This document shows, one piece after another, positions 1-6,518 of a DNA stretch of 16,240 nt. A model generated the notes under the pieces. It saw only the letters and a program-made list of their open reading frames with translations, searched no databases and had not been told where the DNA came from. The stretch covers positions 1 through 16,240 of the forward strand of contig JAZQZC010000006.1 in assembly GCA_045633845.1 (NCBI GenBank), in the 5' to 3' direction. Numbering within the stretch: position 1 is the stretch's first letter; every line of letters starts with the position of its first letter. The position numbers were made by a program, and so were the translations under genes. Origin of the DNA: RGIG4708 sp045633845. Lineage in GTDB: Bacteria > Bacillota > Clostridia > UMGS1810.

Positions 1-210
1 TTCATCCTCTGTTGCAACAAATACCACATCCGATGCTTTGCATAGGTCGTCAATACATGCAAACAAACAGGTGTTTGTTGCAATTGCAATGTCGGCACAG
101 TCTTTTATCGGGTTGCAGTAAAACCCGCCAATCTCAAATTCGCTGCGGTTTGCAAACAATTTTAAACACTTTTCAACTCTTTTGCCACCGCCTATAAAAG
201 AAATTATCAT
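1..210 (-). CDS. Rossmann-fold (DUF2520-like) protein, 5' part only
   Basis: This gene runs off the left edge of the window, so only the first 70 codons are present, and the reading frame is open throughout. The start is the ATG at 208-210, preceded by a GAGGGGTGG Shine-Dalgarno at about 214-222. The N-terminus begins MIISFIGGGKRVEKC, a first beta strand followed by a glycine-rich turn. Later come FEIGGFYCNP and an ASDVVFVAT strand near residue 65, which is the beta-alpha-beta pattern of a dinucleotide-binding Rossmann fold. The spacing resembles the 'Rossmann-like and DUF2520' proteins of Firmicutes, where GAGKVG is more usual than the GGGKRVE seen here. A pyrroline-5-carboxylate reductase-type or other NAD(P)-dependent oxidoreductase is the alternative. 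The substrate cannot be inferred. The gene is transcribed divergently from the SLH gene and has its own promoter at 332-360. Confidence 0.7.
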   Translation of the reverse strand, partial: MIISFIGGGKRVEKCLKLFANRSEFEIGGFYCNPIKDCADIAIATNTCLFACIDDLCKASDVVFVATEDE

Positions 211-331
211 AAAACCACCCCTCATATAAACATAACTTTGTTTATGTAAACAAATCTCGAGTATTTAAATGACTAAAAACCGAGTTTCTTCATATTATAT
301 ATAATAATACAAACATCAAAACTACATAAGT

Positions 332-360
332 ATTATATCACAAGCAATCAAATATTTCAA
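332..360 (-). promoter_or_regulatory. SigA-type promoter for the divergent Rossmann-fold gene
   Basis: Read on the minus strand, TTGAAA (plus 355-360) is followed by a 17-bp spacer and TATAAT (plus 332-337), with TGA directly before the -10 (extended -10). It points at the gene starting at 210 and leaves a leader of roughly 115 nt. Confidence 0.7.
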
Positions 361-386
361 TTAAATAACAAAGCATAAAAAAGGTA

Positions 387-415
387 TTGACATTTTATGC
401 ATTAGCATATAAAAT
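387..415 (+). promoter_or_regulatory. possible upstream SigA promoter of the SLH gene
   Basis: TTGACA at 387-392, 17-bp spacer, TAAAAT at 410-415. It has a consensus -35 but a weaker -10 and no TGN extension. It lies about 150 bp upstream of the stronger promoter at 542-570 and would give a long leader. It may be a second promoter or unused. Confidence 0.4.
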
Positions 416-469
416 AATAGAGTCGGTTAGTCGTGCCGTGTTTTTTGTTTATACATAACTGTGCAAAAA

Positions 470-526
470 GTTACAATGTTACACAAAATGTAACATTAAT
501 TACTCTATCTTTACAGTTTTGTTACA
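470..526 (+). promoter_or_regulatory. cluster of GTTACA boxes, candidate operator
   Basis: A perfect inverted repeat with 9-bp arms, AATGTTACA (475-483) and TGTAACATT (489-497), is separated by CAAAA. Two further GTTACA copies lie at 470-475 and 521-526. The block ends about 15 bp before the -35 of the main SLH promoter, where an activator or repressor site would be expected. It has no T-tract and is not a terminator. The binding protein is unknown. Confidence 0.45.
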
Positions 527-541
527 ACAACAAATACTGCA

Positions 542-570
542 TTGACGCATTGCATTTGCAGTGTTATAAT
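542..570 (+). promoter_or_regulatory. main SigA promoter of the SLH surface-protein gene
   Basis: TTGACG at 542-547, 17-bp spacer, TATAAT at 565-570 with TGT before it (extended -10). Predicted transcription start is about 577, giving a leader of about 108 nt. Confidence 0.8.
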
Positions 571-618
571 CGGTACAAAGCTAAAGTAAATCTTTGGCAG
601 TGAGTGTATATCGTGTAA

Positions 619-655
619 GGAAGAGGCACGGTACTACATCTTATCCATCTCTTCC
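619..655 (+). other. leader hairpin in the SLH mRNA
   Basis: GGAAGAG (619-625) can pair with CTCTTCC (649-655) across a 23-nt loop, just upstream of the AAGGAGG ribosome binding site at 667-673. A 5' stem in the leader of an abundant surface-protein mRNA could affect stability or translation. The stem is short and the assignment is tentative. Apart from the promoters, GTTACA boxes and this stem, I see nothing else in the 211-684 gap. Confidence 0.3.
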
Positions 656-684
656 AAAAATTTATTAAGGAGGATTTGAGAATT

Positions 685-3615
685 ATGAAAAATCTCAAAA
701 AAGTTTTGGCACTCGTTGTAGCTCTTACAATGGTATTCACAACAGTAGCTTTCGCTAGCTATCCTGATGTTGATACTGATGCAGACTACGCTGGTGCAGT
801 TGAACTCTTGTCAGCTCTTAAAGTTCTTCAGGGCGATGAGAATGGAAACTTCAATCCTGACAACACAATTACAAGAGCAGAATTTGCTGCTGTTGTATGC
901 CGTGCTCTCGGATTAGAAGGCAGCGCTGCAAGCGCTAAAGGTGCAACAATGTTTAACGACGTTGCTGCAGATCACTGGGCTTCAGGTTACATTAACCTCG
1001 CTTCACAGCAGGGTATTGTAAACGGTAAAGGCAATGGTATCTTCGATCCAGAAGGTAACGTTACATATGCTGAAGCTGTTAAAATGCTCGTTGTAGCTAT
1101 CGGTTACGAGCCAATGGCTGCTACAAAAGGTGGCTATCCTGCAGGTTATCTTTCAGTTGCTAACAGCACAAAGATGACAGCTGGTGTTGCTGGTGCATCA
1201 GATGCTGCTGCTCTCAGAAGCACAGTTGCTATGCTCACAGCTAACGCTCTCGAAATTCCTGTAATGGATCAGACAGCTTACGGTTCAGAAACAAAATATG
1301 AACCACTCGATGATTACGACAACTATAAATCACTTCTTACAAACCTTGATGTATACAAAGCTACAGGTATCATCAGCGATATCGATGCTGTTGAAGGCGA
1401 ATTTGTTTTGACCCTTACACAGGAATCTGATGACTATGCTTTCGGTTGGGCTAACTCTTACACAATCGACCTCAGCGAAGTTCCTGCTGCTTTCGATATC
1501 GGCACATCAAACGTTGCTGACTACTTGCTCGAAAGTGTTGACGTATACGTTCAGAAATCTGGCAGAACAGACTATGTTGCTTTGATTGCTGTTCCTTCAG
1601 GTGTTGGTGAAACACTCACAATCAATGCTTCTGACCTTGAAGTTGGTACTTATGGTGCAGCTAAATGGGAATATTTTGAAACTGTTGATGCAGACAAAAC
1701 AACAAAAATAGACGTTGTTGCAGCTCCTGTTGTTCTTGTTAACAACGTTGCAGTTACATACAGTGCTGATGATGATTTTGTTGCAACATTCGGTAACCTT
1801 GATGCAGAAATCAAGTTTGTTGAAAACACAGACGACAAATACTTCGACATTATCGATATCACAATTTTTGAGCATGCTATTGTAAAAGAAGTTGAAGCTG
1901 CTAAAGATAGAATCGTTTTGCTCGATGGTACAAAAGTATCTTTCGATGAAGATAACGACGAACAGATTGTAAAAATTTACAATGCTGAAGGTGCTGAAAT
2001 AGCTCTCGAAGACATCCAGGCTGGCGATGTACTTGCTATGGTTGTTGGTGACGATCACGAAGGCACACCTGTTAGAGCTAGAAACTTTGAAGATAAAATT
2101 GCTATTTTTGACCTTGGTGCAAGCACTGTAACAGGTACTCTTAACCAGGCTAATGAAGATGAAGGTTATGTTTACATTGACGGCGTTCAGTACGAATATG
2201 TAACAACATTCGTTTCAGAAAAAGCTTATGAAGATCTCTTCAAAAATGGCAAAGCTAAACTTGACACAGAAGGCGTGTTCTACCTTGGTATGACAGGCAA
2301 AATCATCGGCTTTGAAGGTGTTGAAGGTTCAACAGGTAACTATGCATTCATTCTCCAGGGTGCTGACAACGAAGCTGCATGGGATCCTTGCTACCAGATC
2401 AAAGTTCTCAAAGCTGATGGCTCAATCGTAACATATGATATCGACGATGAAGTTGAAATTGAAGGTGAAGAAAACAAAGTAAAATATGCTGACCAGGGTG
2501 CTCACTTTAATTTCCCTGAATTTGTAAATTTTGTAGATCTTGATGATGAAGATGGTGATGGTTGGGTTGAAACATTAGACAATGACGCTGAAGTAAAAGA
2601 AGATGGTGCTACAGCAGCTGTTCTTAATGATCTTAACCCAGATGCTCCTAACAGAGTAATTGACTTCAAAGTTAACTCTAAGGGTATTGTAACTTATGTT
2701 GATTTCATTGGTGAATCTGATAATGATGATCTTGATGATGAAAAATCATTCAACATTGATACAAACAAAGTTGGTGGCGTAACACTTGCTTCTGACGTTG
2801 TTATCTTCAAAGTTGATAGCGATGATGCTGATGATGCTACAGTTGTAGGTCTTGATGCACTTGTTGATGAAGGCACATATAAAGGTTATGTAGTAGATGA
2901 AGATGATAATGATGCTGAATGGTCAGTTCTCGTAATGCTCGAAGGCGATGCTGCATTTGATGCTGAAGCTCCTCTTTATGTTGTAAAAGAAGTTGTTAAG
3001 TCAAAATACGGCGAAGATAAAGAAGATGCATACGAAGTAACATACTATGTAGATGGTTCAAATGAAACAGCTAAAGCTATCTTTACAGAAGATGCTGATA
3101 CAAAAGCTGATTTCGAGTATGATGAAACATATTCATATGAAGTTGGTGAAGGTGACGATGCAAAAACAGTAGTTAAGCCTATGCTTGCAGCTGGTACTCT
3201 CTTTGTTGCTAACACATCTGCAGATGGTCTTGTAAATGATTACGTAATCTTTGCTTACATCAATGCTGAAGATGGCAAATATACATTAGATGCTGATGCA
3301 GCTGAAGACGCTTATGGTGATGAAGATGCTGAAGATGTAGAAATCATCTTTGACCAGATCAACACAATTAAAAACAACAAGACAATCGAATTCATTGGTA
3401 CAACCAACGAAGAAGATTACACAATCAAAGCTGCTGCTGCTCAGTACTACTACAACACAGAAGGCAGCAAAGCTAAGATTGAAGTTGGCGACTGGTACAA
3501 AGGTGAAGTTGACGAAGCTGGTGAAGATGGTGCTAACTATGCATTTGTAAAAGTATATGATGGTACTGTTACAGATATCGTTACATTCTCTGCAAGAGTA
3601 GCAGTTGAGGAATAA
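685..3615 (+). CDS. secreted S-layer-homology surface protein, very acidic
   Basis: Predicted 976 aa. The ATG at 685 is preferred over an in-frame TTG at 676 because AAGGAGG (667-673) is only 2 nt from the TTG and 11 nt from the ATG. Residues 1-24 form a Sec signal peptide (KNLKK, hydrophobic core, VAFA cleavage site). Three SLH repeats follow at about 26-77 (FNPDNTITRAEFAA), 89-142 (FNDVAADHWA, FDPEGNVTYAEA) and a more degenerate one at 148-190. In this family SLH domains anchor proteins to pyruvylated secondary wall polymers. The remaining ~780 residues are beta-rich, lack an enzyme motif I recognise, and are extremely rich in Asp and Glu, which suggests calcium binding. The narrow codon set (GCT, GAA, GAT, GTT, ACA), strong promoter and terminator suggest high expression. 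It is probably a major S-layer or cell-surface protein; an SLH-anchored adhesin is possible. Confidence 0.85.
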   Translation: MKNLKKVLALVVALTMVFTTVAFASYPDVDTDADYAGAVELLSALKVLQGDENGNFNPDNTITRAEFAAVVCRALGLEGSAASAKGATMFNDVAADHWASGYINLASQQGIVNGKGNGIFDPEGNVTYAEAVKMLVVAIGYEPMAATKGGYPAGYLSVANSTKMTAGVAGASDAAALRSTVAMLTANALEIPVMDQTAYGSETKYEPLDDYDNYKSLLTNLDVYKATGIISDIDAVEGEFVLTLTQESDDYAFGWANSYTIDLSEVPAAFDIGTSNVADYLLESVDVYVQKSGRTDYVALIAVPSGVGETLTINASDLEVGTYGAAKWEYFETVDADKTTKIDVVAAPVVLVNNVAVTYSADDDFVATFGNLDAEIKFVENTDDKYFDIIDITIFEHAIVKEVEAAKDRIVLLDGTKVSFDEDNDEQIVKIYNAEGAEIALEDIQAGDVLAMVVGDDHEGTPVRARNFEDKIAIFDLGASTVTGTLNQANEDEGYVYIDGVQYEYVTTFVSEKAYEDLFKNGKAKLDTEGVFYLGMTGKIIGFEGVEGSTGNYAFILQGADNEAAWDPCYQIKVLKADGSIVTYDIDDEVEIEGEENKVKYADQGAHFNFPEFVNFVDLDDEDGDGWVETLDNDAEVKEDGATAAVLNDLNPDAPNRVIDFKVNSKGIVTYVDFIGESDNDDLDDEKSFNIDTNKVGGVTLASDVVIFKVDSDDADDATVVGLDALVDEGTYKGYVVDEDDNDAEWSVLVMLEGDAAFDAEAPLYVVKEVVKSKYGEDKEDAYEVTYYVDGSNETAKAIFTEDADTKADFEYDETYSYEVGEGDDAKTVVKPMLAAGTLFVANTSADGLVNDYVIFAYINAEDGKYTLDADAAEDAYGDEDAEDVEIIFDQINTIKNNKTIEFIGTTNEEDYTIKAAAAQYYYNTEGSKAKIEVGDWYKGEVDEAGEDGANYAFVKVYDGTVTDIVTFSARVAVEE

Positions 3616-3652
3616 TTCATAATTGCTTGAATTGCAACTTAATAAATGGAGA

Positions 3653-3682
3653 GAGTCGGACATTTTGTCCGGCTCTTTTCTT
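3653..3682 (+). terminator. intrinsic terminator of the SLH gene
   Basis: Stem GAGTCGGACA (3653-3662) pairs with TGTCCGGCTC (3666-3675) with one T-G wobble and a 3-nt loop, followed by TTTTCTTGT. It lies 37 bp after the stop codon. Confidence 0.8.
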
Positions 3683-3749
3683 GTATACAGAATACCACGG
3701 ACAAGGGACAGCTGGGGACGGTCCTTTTTTCCAAATGGGGACGACAGCT

Positions 3750-3805
3750 GGGGACGGTCCTTTTTCGTCAACTTTTTCTTGCAAAAGGAATGAAAACATG
3801 ATATA
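3750..3805 (+). repeat. 56-bp direct repeat, copy 1 (promoter-bearing)
   Basis: Identical over 56 bp to 3825-3880. It begins with GGGGACGGTCC and ends with ATGATATA. It contains TTGCAA (3779-3784), a 17-bp spacer and TATAAA (3802-3807) with TGA before the -10, so this copy also carries a plausible promoter. Confidence 0.9.
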
Positions 3806-3824
3806 AAAGACAATTGTGACATTT

Positions 3825-3880
3825 GGGGACGGTCCTTTTTCGTCAACTTTTTCTTGCAAAAGGAATGAAAACATGATATA
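3825..3880 (+). repeat. 56-bp direct repeat, copy 2, next to the transposase start
   Basis: Second identical copy, 19 bp after the first. It ends 22 bp before the transposase ATG and supplies its promoter. The pair suggests duplication of the element's left end, or two elements nested end to end. Confidence 0.9.
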
Positions 3881-3882
3881 AT
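3854..3882 (+). promoter_or_regulatory. SigA promoter of the RAYT gene, inside the end repeat
   Basis: TTGCAA at 3854-3859, 17-bp spacer, TATAAT at 3877-3882, with TGA before the -10. The start site would be only about 15 nt before the ATG, just upstream of or within GAGGTG, so the leader is very short. Confidence 0.7.
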
Positions 3883-3902
3883 AAAATAACGAGGTGAAGA
3901 AT

Positions 3903-4640
3903 ATGTCAAGAGCAGCAAGAGAATATAGCGAAAGCGGATTATATCACATAGTTTTCAGAGGGATAAACAAGCAAGGAATATTTGAAGAAGAAATAGATTA
4001 TCAGCATCTCAAAAAAATAATAAAAGACCTTAAAGATGAATTAAAATTTGAAATATATGTATATTGTTTTATGACAAATCATGTACATTTGTTGTTAAAA
4101 GAGTCGCAGATGGGTGATATATCACTCATAATGAAAAGAATTCTCACAAGATATGTAATGTACTACAATCGAAAGTATCAGCGAACTGGCACACTAATAA
4201 CAAACAGATATAAAAGTCAGCCTGTTGAGATTGATGATTATTTTTTGGCTGTTGTACGATACATACATCAAAATCCCCTTAAAGCTCATATGGTATCAGA
4301 CATATGGGATTATCGTTGGAGCAGCTACAACGAATACGTTAAGAATTTAGATGGGCTTGCAGACAAAAATTTTGTTTTGCAAATGCTGAATGTAGATGAA
4401 TTTGTTGAATTTCATCAAATTGAAGAAACAGAGATTTTTGATGTAAGTGATAGAATAAAAAGCAGCGACGAGCAAATCAAAAGAGAAATTAAGATAGCAT
4501 ATTCTATAGAACCTGGTGATATTTGCAAACTTCCAAAGCAAGAGAGAAATTCTATTTTGCGAGAATTGAAGAAAAAATACTCCATAAGGCAAGTTGAGAG
4601 AGTATCTGGTGTATCACGAGGTATAATATACAAAAGTTGA
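3903..4640 (+). CDS. REP-associated tyrosine transposase (RAYT), Y1/HUH family
   Basis: Predicted 245 aa. The ATG at 3903 lies 6 nt after GAGGTG (3891-3896); an in-frame GTG at 3894 overlaps that site and is less likely. The N-terminal part has the IS200-like fold signature: SGLYHIVFRGINKQ at 11-24, then the HUH motif N-H-V-H-L-L-L with metal-binding H60 and H62. The likely catalytic tyrosine is Y120 in RYIHQNPLKA, followed by DYRWSSY. The C-terminal ~40 residues (PKQERNSILRELKK to GVSRGIIYKS) look like a helix-turn-helix, as in many Firmicutes RAYTs. Enzymes of this family cut single-stranded DNA at REP-type hairpins. All key residues are present, so it may be active. The last codons and the stop lie inside the right inverted repeat. 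Confidence 0.9.
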   Translation: MSRAAREYSESGLYHIVFRGINKQGIFEEEIDYQHLKKIIKDLKDELKFEIYVYCFMTNHVHLLLKESQMGDISLIMKRILTRYVMYYNRKYQRTGTLITNRYKSQPVEIDDYFLAVVRYIHQNPLKAHMVSDIWDYRWSSYNEYVKNLDGLADKNFVLQMLNVDEFVEFHQIEETEIFDVSDRIKSSDEQIKREIKIAYSIEPGDICKLPKQERNSILRELKKKYSIRQVERVSGVSRGIIYKS

Positions 4641-4696
4641 CAAAAAAGGACCGTCCCCATTTGGAAATTAAAAAGGACCGTCCCCATTTGGAAATT
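4632..4696 (+). repeat. right end of the RAYT unit: inverted repeat plus tandem 27-bp copies
   Basis: Two 27-bp copies (4643-4669 and 4670-4696) abut exactly; each starts AAAAAGGACCGTCCCC and ends ATTTGGAAATT. Together with AAAAGTTGAC (4632-4641) the first copy mirrors the left end. The array stops 4 bp before AAGGAG, the ribosome binding site of the next gene. Confidence 0.9.
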
Positions 4697-4713
4697 TGGA
4701 AAGGAGCAAATTT

Positions 4714-5730
4714 ATGGCAAGATGTGGCTTTGTTACAATTTATGATTCTGCAACAAATTTAAACAATGTAATAACAATCACATCGTATGCATATGCCGTT
4801 GTTAAGCAAATTAAGAATGAAGCGAACCACTCAGTGTACAAATTATCGCGTGATGATTTTAAGGTATTGGAGCGCTCTATTGCCGACGGCACAGACATTC
4901 CTTACACATTGCTCCTTGATATATGCCAAAAAGCTTTGAGGCTTGACAAAGCCAATGAGCATATTGCAATAATGTGTTTTTATTTTGATGCAAATAATGA
5001 GCTTGTTGTAAAGGTTCACAGCATAAACAAAGATGCTTTTCCGCTTTCGCTAAAAAATATAGGATATATGTGGCAAAGCGCCTATGCTAATGTAACCCGT
5101 CACTTTTTAAAAGCAGATGTCACCGATAATCTTACTGCATCTGTTGCTTGTGACTTGCTTAATAATTCTGCAGTTTACGGCGGCGTTGTTTATGATAGGC
5201 TATTTGAATTTTCATGCGGTCGTTTGTTTGTAAATGCGTCTTTTCTGCTAAAAAGCATTGAGGGCAGAAGGCTGCTCAAACAAATTGCAGTTGACTACGA
5301 TGTTGTTAGCAATGCGTCAAAAACCTTGTGCACGTCACTCAGAGTCAAGCGCAGCAAAGTGCAAAAACATTACAATGATAATAATTACTACATTAATGAT
5401 ATAGTAGAAATACACACAAAAAACGTAAGAAATATATGTAAGTATGATGTGACGCAACAAATTGGCAATGCCAATTTGTTTTTTCAATCTGTTTGCTCCG
5501 AGGTACAAAGCATCAAGCATACCATTGTAAAATTCAGTGAGCAAATACCAGGCGTCAAGCCGTCGGATTTTGACTACCTTAGCCTTGCAGACATTATGCG
5601 CTCCCTTGTTGATGCCGACTTTCGATATGGGCTGTCTGAGCGAGTTGCAACTGTCCGCAAAATATATAATGCAAACAAGCACAAAAATATAATTTGTATA
5701 AAATCAGACGGCACTGTCTATTGCACTTGA
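4714..5730 (+). CDS. 338-aa protein of unknown function
   Basis: I do not recognise this protein. The ATG at 4714 is supported by AAGGAG (4701-4706) at 7 nt spacing; the open frame extends further upstream only through the RAYT repeat. It starts MARCGFVTIYDSATN, has no signal peptide, no clear membrane segment and no P-loop, so it is probably cytoplasmic. The middle is mixed alpha/beta (IAIMCFYFDANNELVVKV near residues 84-101). A basic stretch TSLRVKRSKVQKHY lies near 208-221, and the protein ends ICIKSDGTVYCT. The 338-aa size is near that of nucleoid-associated YejK/NdpA proteins, but I cannot see convincing motifs for that family. No promoter is visible between the RAYT and this gene. The pqqD-like operon promoter overlaps its stop codon, so membership of the peptide locus is uncertain. 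Confidence 0.75.
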   Translation: MARCGFVTIYDSATNLNNVITITSYAYAVVKQIKNEANHSVYKLSRDDFKVLERSIADGTDIPYTLLLDICQKALRLDKANEHIAIMCFYFDANNELVVKVHSINKDAFPLSLKNIGYMWQSAYANVTRHFLKADVTDNLTASVACDLLNNSAVYGGVVYDRLFEFSCGRLFVNASFLLKSIEGRRLLKQIAVDYDVVSNASKTLCTSLRVKRSKVQKHYNDNNYYINDIVEIHTKNVRNICKYDVTQQIGNANLFFQSVCSEVQSIKHTIVKFSEQIPGVKPSDFDYLSLADIMRSLVDADFRYGLSERVATVRKIYNANKHKNIICIKSDGTVYCT

Positions 5731-5749
5731 AGATATTTTGTGTTACAAT
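5721..5749 (+). promoter_or_regulatory. SigA promoter of the pqqD-like, peptidase, ABC operon
   Basis: TTGCAC at 5721-5726, 17-bp spacer, TACAAT at 5744-5749 with TGT before it (extended -10). The -35 lies within the last codons of the preceding gene. The leader would be about 25 nt and contains GGAGG at 5770-5774. Confidence 0.6.
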
Positions 5750-5781
5750 GAAAACGATATTACTTATTTGGAGGAACCATT

Positions 5782-6048
5782 ATGAAAATAGCACAGGGCT
5801 TTGCACTCAAAAAAATTGCAGACAGCTTTGTAGTTGTGCCCACAGGCAAAAACATAGTTGACTTTACAGCTATGATTACAATTAATGAAACAGGCGCATT
5901 TATATGGAATATATTGCAGGAGGAATGTGATATAGAAACCATCGCACAAAAAATGTGTGACGAATACGATATTGATATGCAAACTGCAACAAATGACGCC
6001 ATAGAATTTTTACAAATACTCGAAGATAACAAAGTTTTGGAGAAGTAA
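5782..6048 (+). CDS. PqqD-like peptide-binding (RRE-type) protein
   Basis: Predicted 88 aa, with a GGAGG ribosome binding site 7 nt before the ATG. The pattern KIADSFVVVPTG, then ITINETGAFIWNIL (about 33-46), then IAQKMCDEYDI and FLQILEDNKVLEK at the end is characteristic of the PqqD family. In pyrroloquinoline quinone, lasso-peptide and sactipeptide systems such domains form a winged helix that binds the leader of a precursor peptide and presents it to processing enzymes. The length is typical of a free-standing PqqD or B1 protein. It is the first gene of a tight operon with a peptidase (2 bp gap) and an ABC exporter, with candidate precursor peptides 3.2 kb downstream. The peptide ligand is inferred, not shown. 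Confidence 0.85.
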   Translation: MKIAQGFALKKIADSFVVVPTGKNIVDFTAMITINETGAFIWNILQEECDIETIAQKMCDEYDIDMQTATNDAIEFLQILEDNKVLEK

Positions 6049-6050
6049 TT

Positions 6051-6518
6051 ATGTCTGACAGCAAACAGCTTTTCAGTATAAACGACCTTATGCCTGTCAT
6101 AAAAGAAGCTATCGCAGCAGGCAGCAGCATTCGTTTTACAGTTACAGGCATAAGTATGACACCTCTGCTTATCAACAGGCGCGACAGCGTTGTGCTTTCT
6201 GCACCCCGTGACATAAAAAAATATGACATTGTTCTTCATCAAAGGGCAAATGGCGATTACATTCTTCACCGCGTAATAGGCAAAAAAGGTGATATCCTCA
6301 CCATAGCCGGCGATAATGAAATTCAAAAAGAAAAGGGCGTACATATCAGCTGCGTTATAGGCAAGGTTGTAGCCTTTACCCGCAAGGGCAAAAGCTACAC
6401 CGGCAGCGAGCTTTGGTACAAAATATATTCAAGAGTATGGCTTTTGATTTTTCCTTTCAGATATAGTGTTATGGCTTTTTTGAGAGCAATAGGGAGGTGG
6501 CTTGCTTGGATAAAATAA
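6051..6518 (+). CDS. S24/S26 family peptidase (signal-peptidase-like, Ser/His type)
   Basis: Predicted 155 aa; GGAGAAG at 6039-6045 overlaps the end of the pqqD-like gene. The signal-peptidase fold is marked by TGISMTPLL with putative nucleophile S35, by DIVLHQ...GDYILHRVIG with H73 where bacterial type I signal peptidases usually have the catalytic lysine, and by TIAGDNE (84-90). A Ser/His pair is known from SipW, archaeal and ER-type signal peptidases. There is no N-terminal membrane anchor; instead the last ~35 residues (WLLIFPF, WLAWIK) are hydrophobic and amphipathic and may hold it to the membrane. Given its position between a PqqD-like protein and an ABC exporter, it probably trims a peptide leader, but cleavage of other secreted proteins cannot be excluded. 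The last codons overlap the ABC gene. Confidence 0.85.
   Translation: MSDSKQLFSINDLMPVIKEAIAAGSSIRFTVTGISMTPLLINRRDSVVLSAPRDIKKYDIVLHQRANGDYILHRVIGKKGDILTIAGDNEIQKEKGVHISCVIGKVVAFTRKGKSYTGSELWYKIYSRVWLLIFPFRYSVMAFLRAIGRWLAWIK

Larger units (their letters stand above)
3708..4696 (+). mobile_element. RAYT (Y1 transposase) unit with inverted GGGGACGGTCC ends
   Basis: A unit of about 1 kb contains one transposase gene framed by five copies of the 16-bp motif GGGGACGGTCCTTTTT: three on the left (3714-3729, 3750-3765, 3825-3840) and two inverted on the right (4643-4658, 4670-4685). The left block also has a 22-bp direct repeat (3708-3729 and 3744-3765). The innermost left copy extended through GTCAACTTTT (3825-3851) matches the reverse complement of 4632-4658 at 26 of 27 positions. 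No target-site duplication is evident, as expected for Y1 (HUH) enzymes. The outer boundaries are estimates. It lies between the SLH terminator and the ribosome binding site of the next gene. Confidence 0.75.

Noticed and set aside
226..245. ATAAACA/TGTTTAT inverted repeat upstream of the Rossmann-fold gene
   Set aside because: Seven-bp AT-only arms with a 6-nt loop are expected by chance in such AT-rich sequence.
1597..2058. 153-aa minus-strand open frame inside the SLH gene
   Set aside because: Antisense frame created by the biased codon usage of the SLH gene; no ribosome binding site.
3750..3880. Possible CRISPR array from the two 56-bp repeats
   Set aside because: Only two copies, a 19-bp spacer, a promoter inside each copy and clear linkage to transposase ends.
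3286..3918. 210-aa minus-strand open frame with repeated KKLTKKDRPQ
   Set aside because: The repeats are translations of the duplicated RAYT end sequences, and the rest is antisense to the SLH gene.
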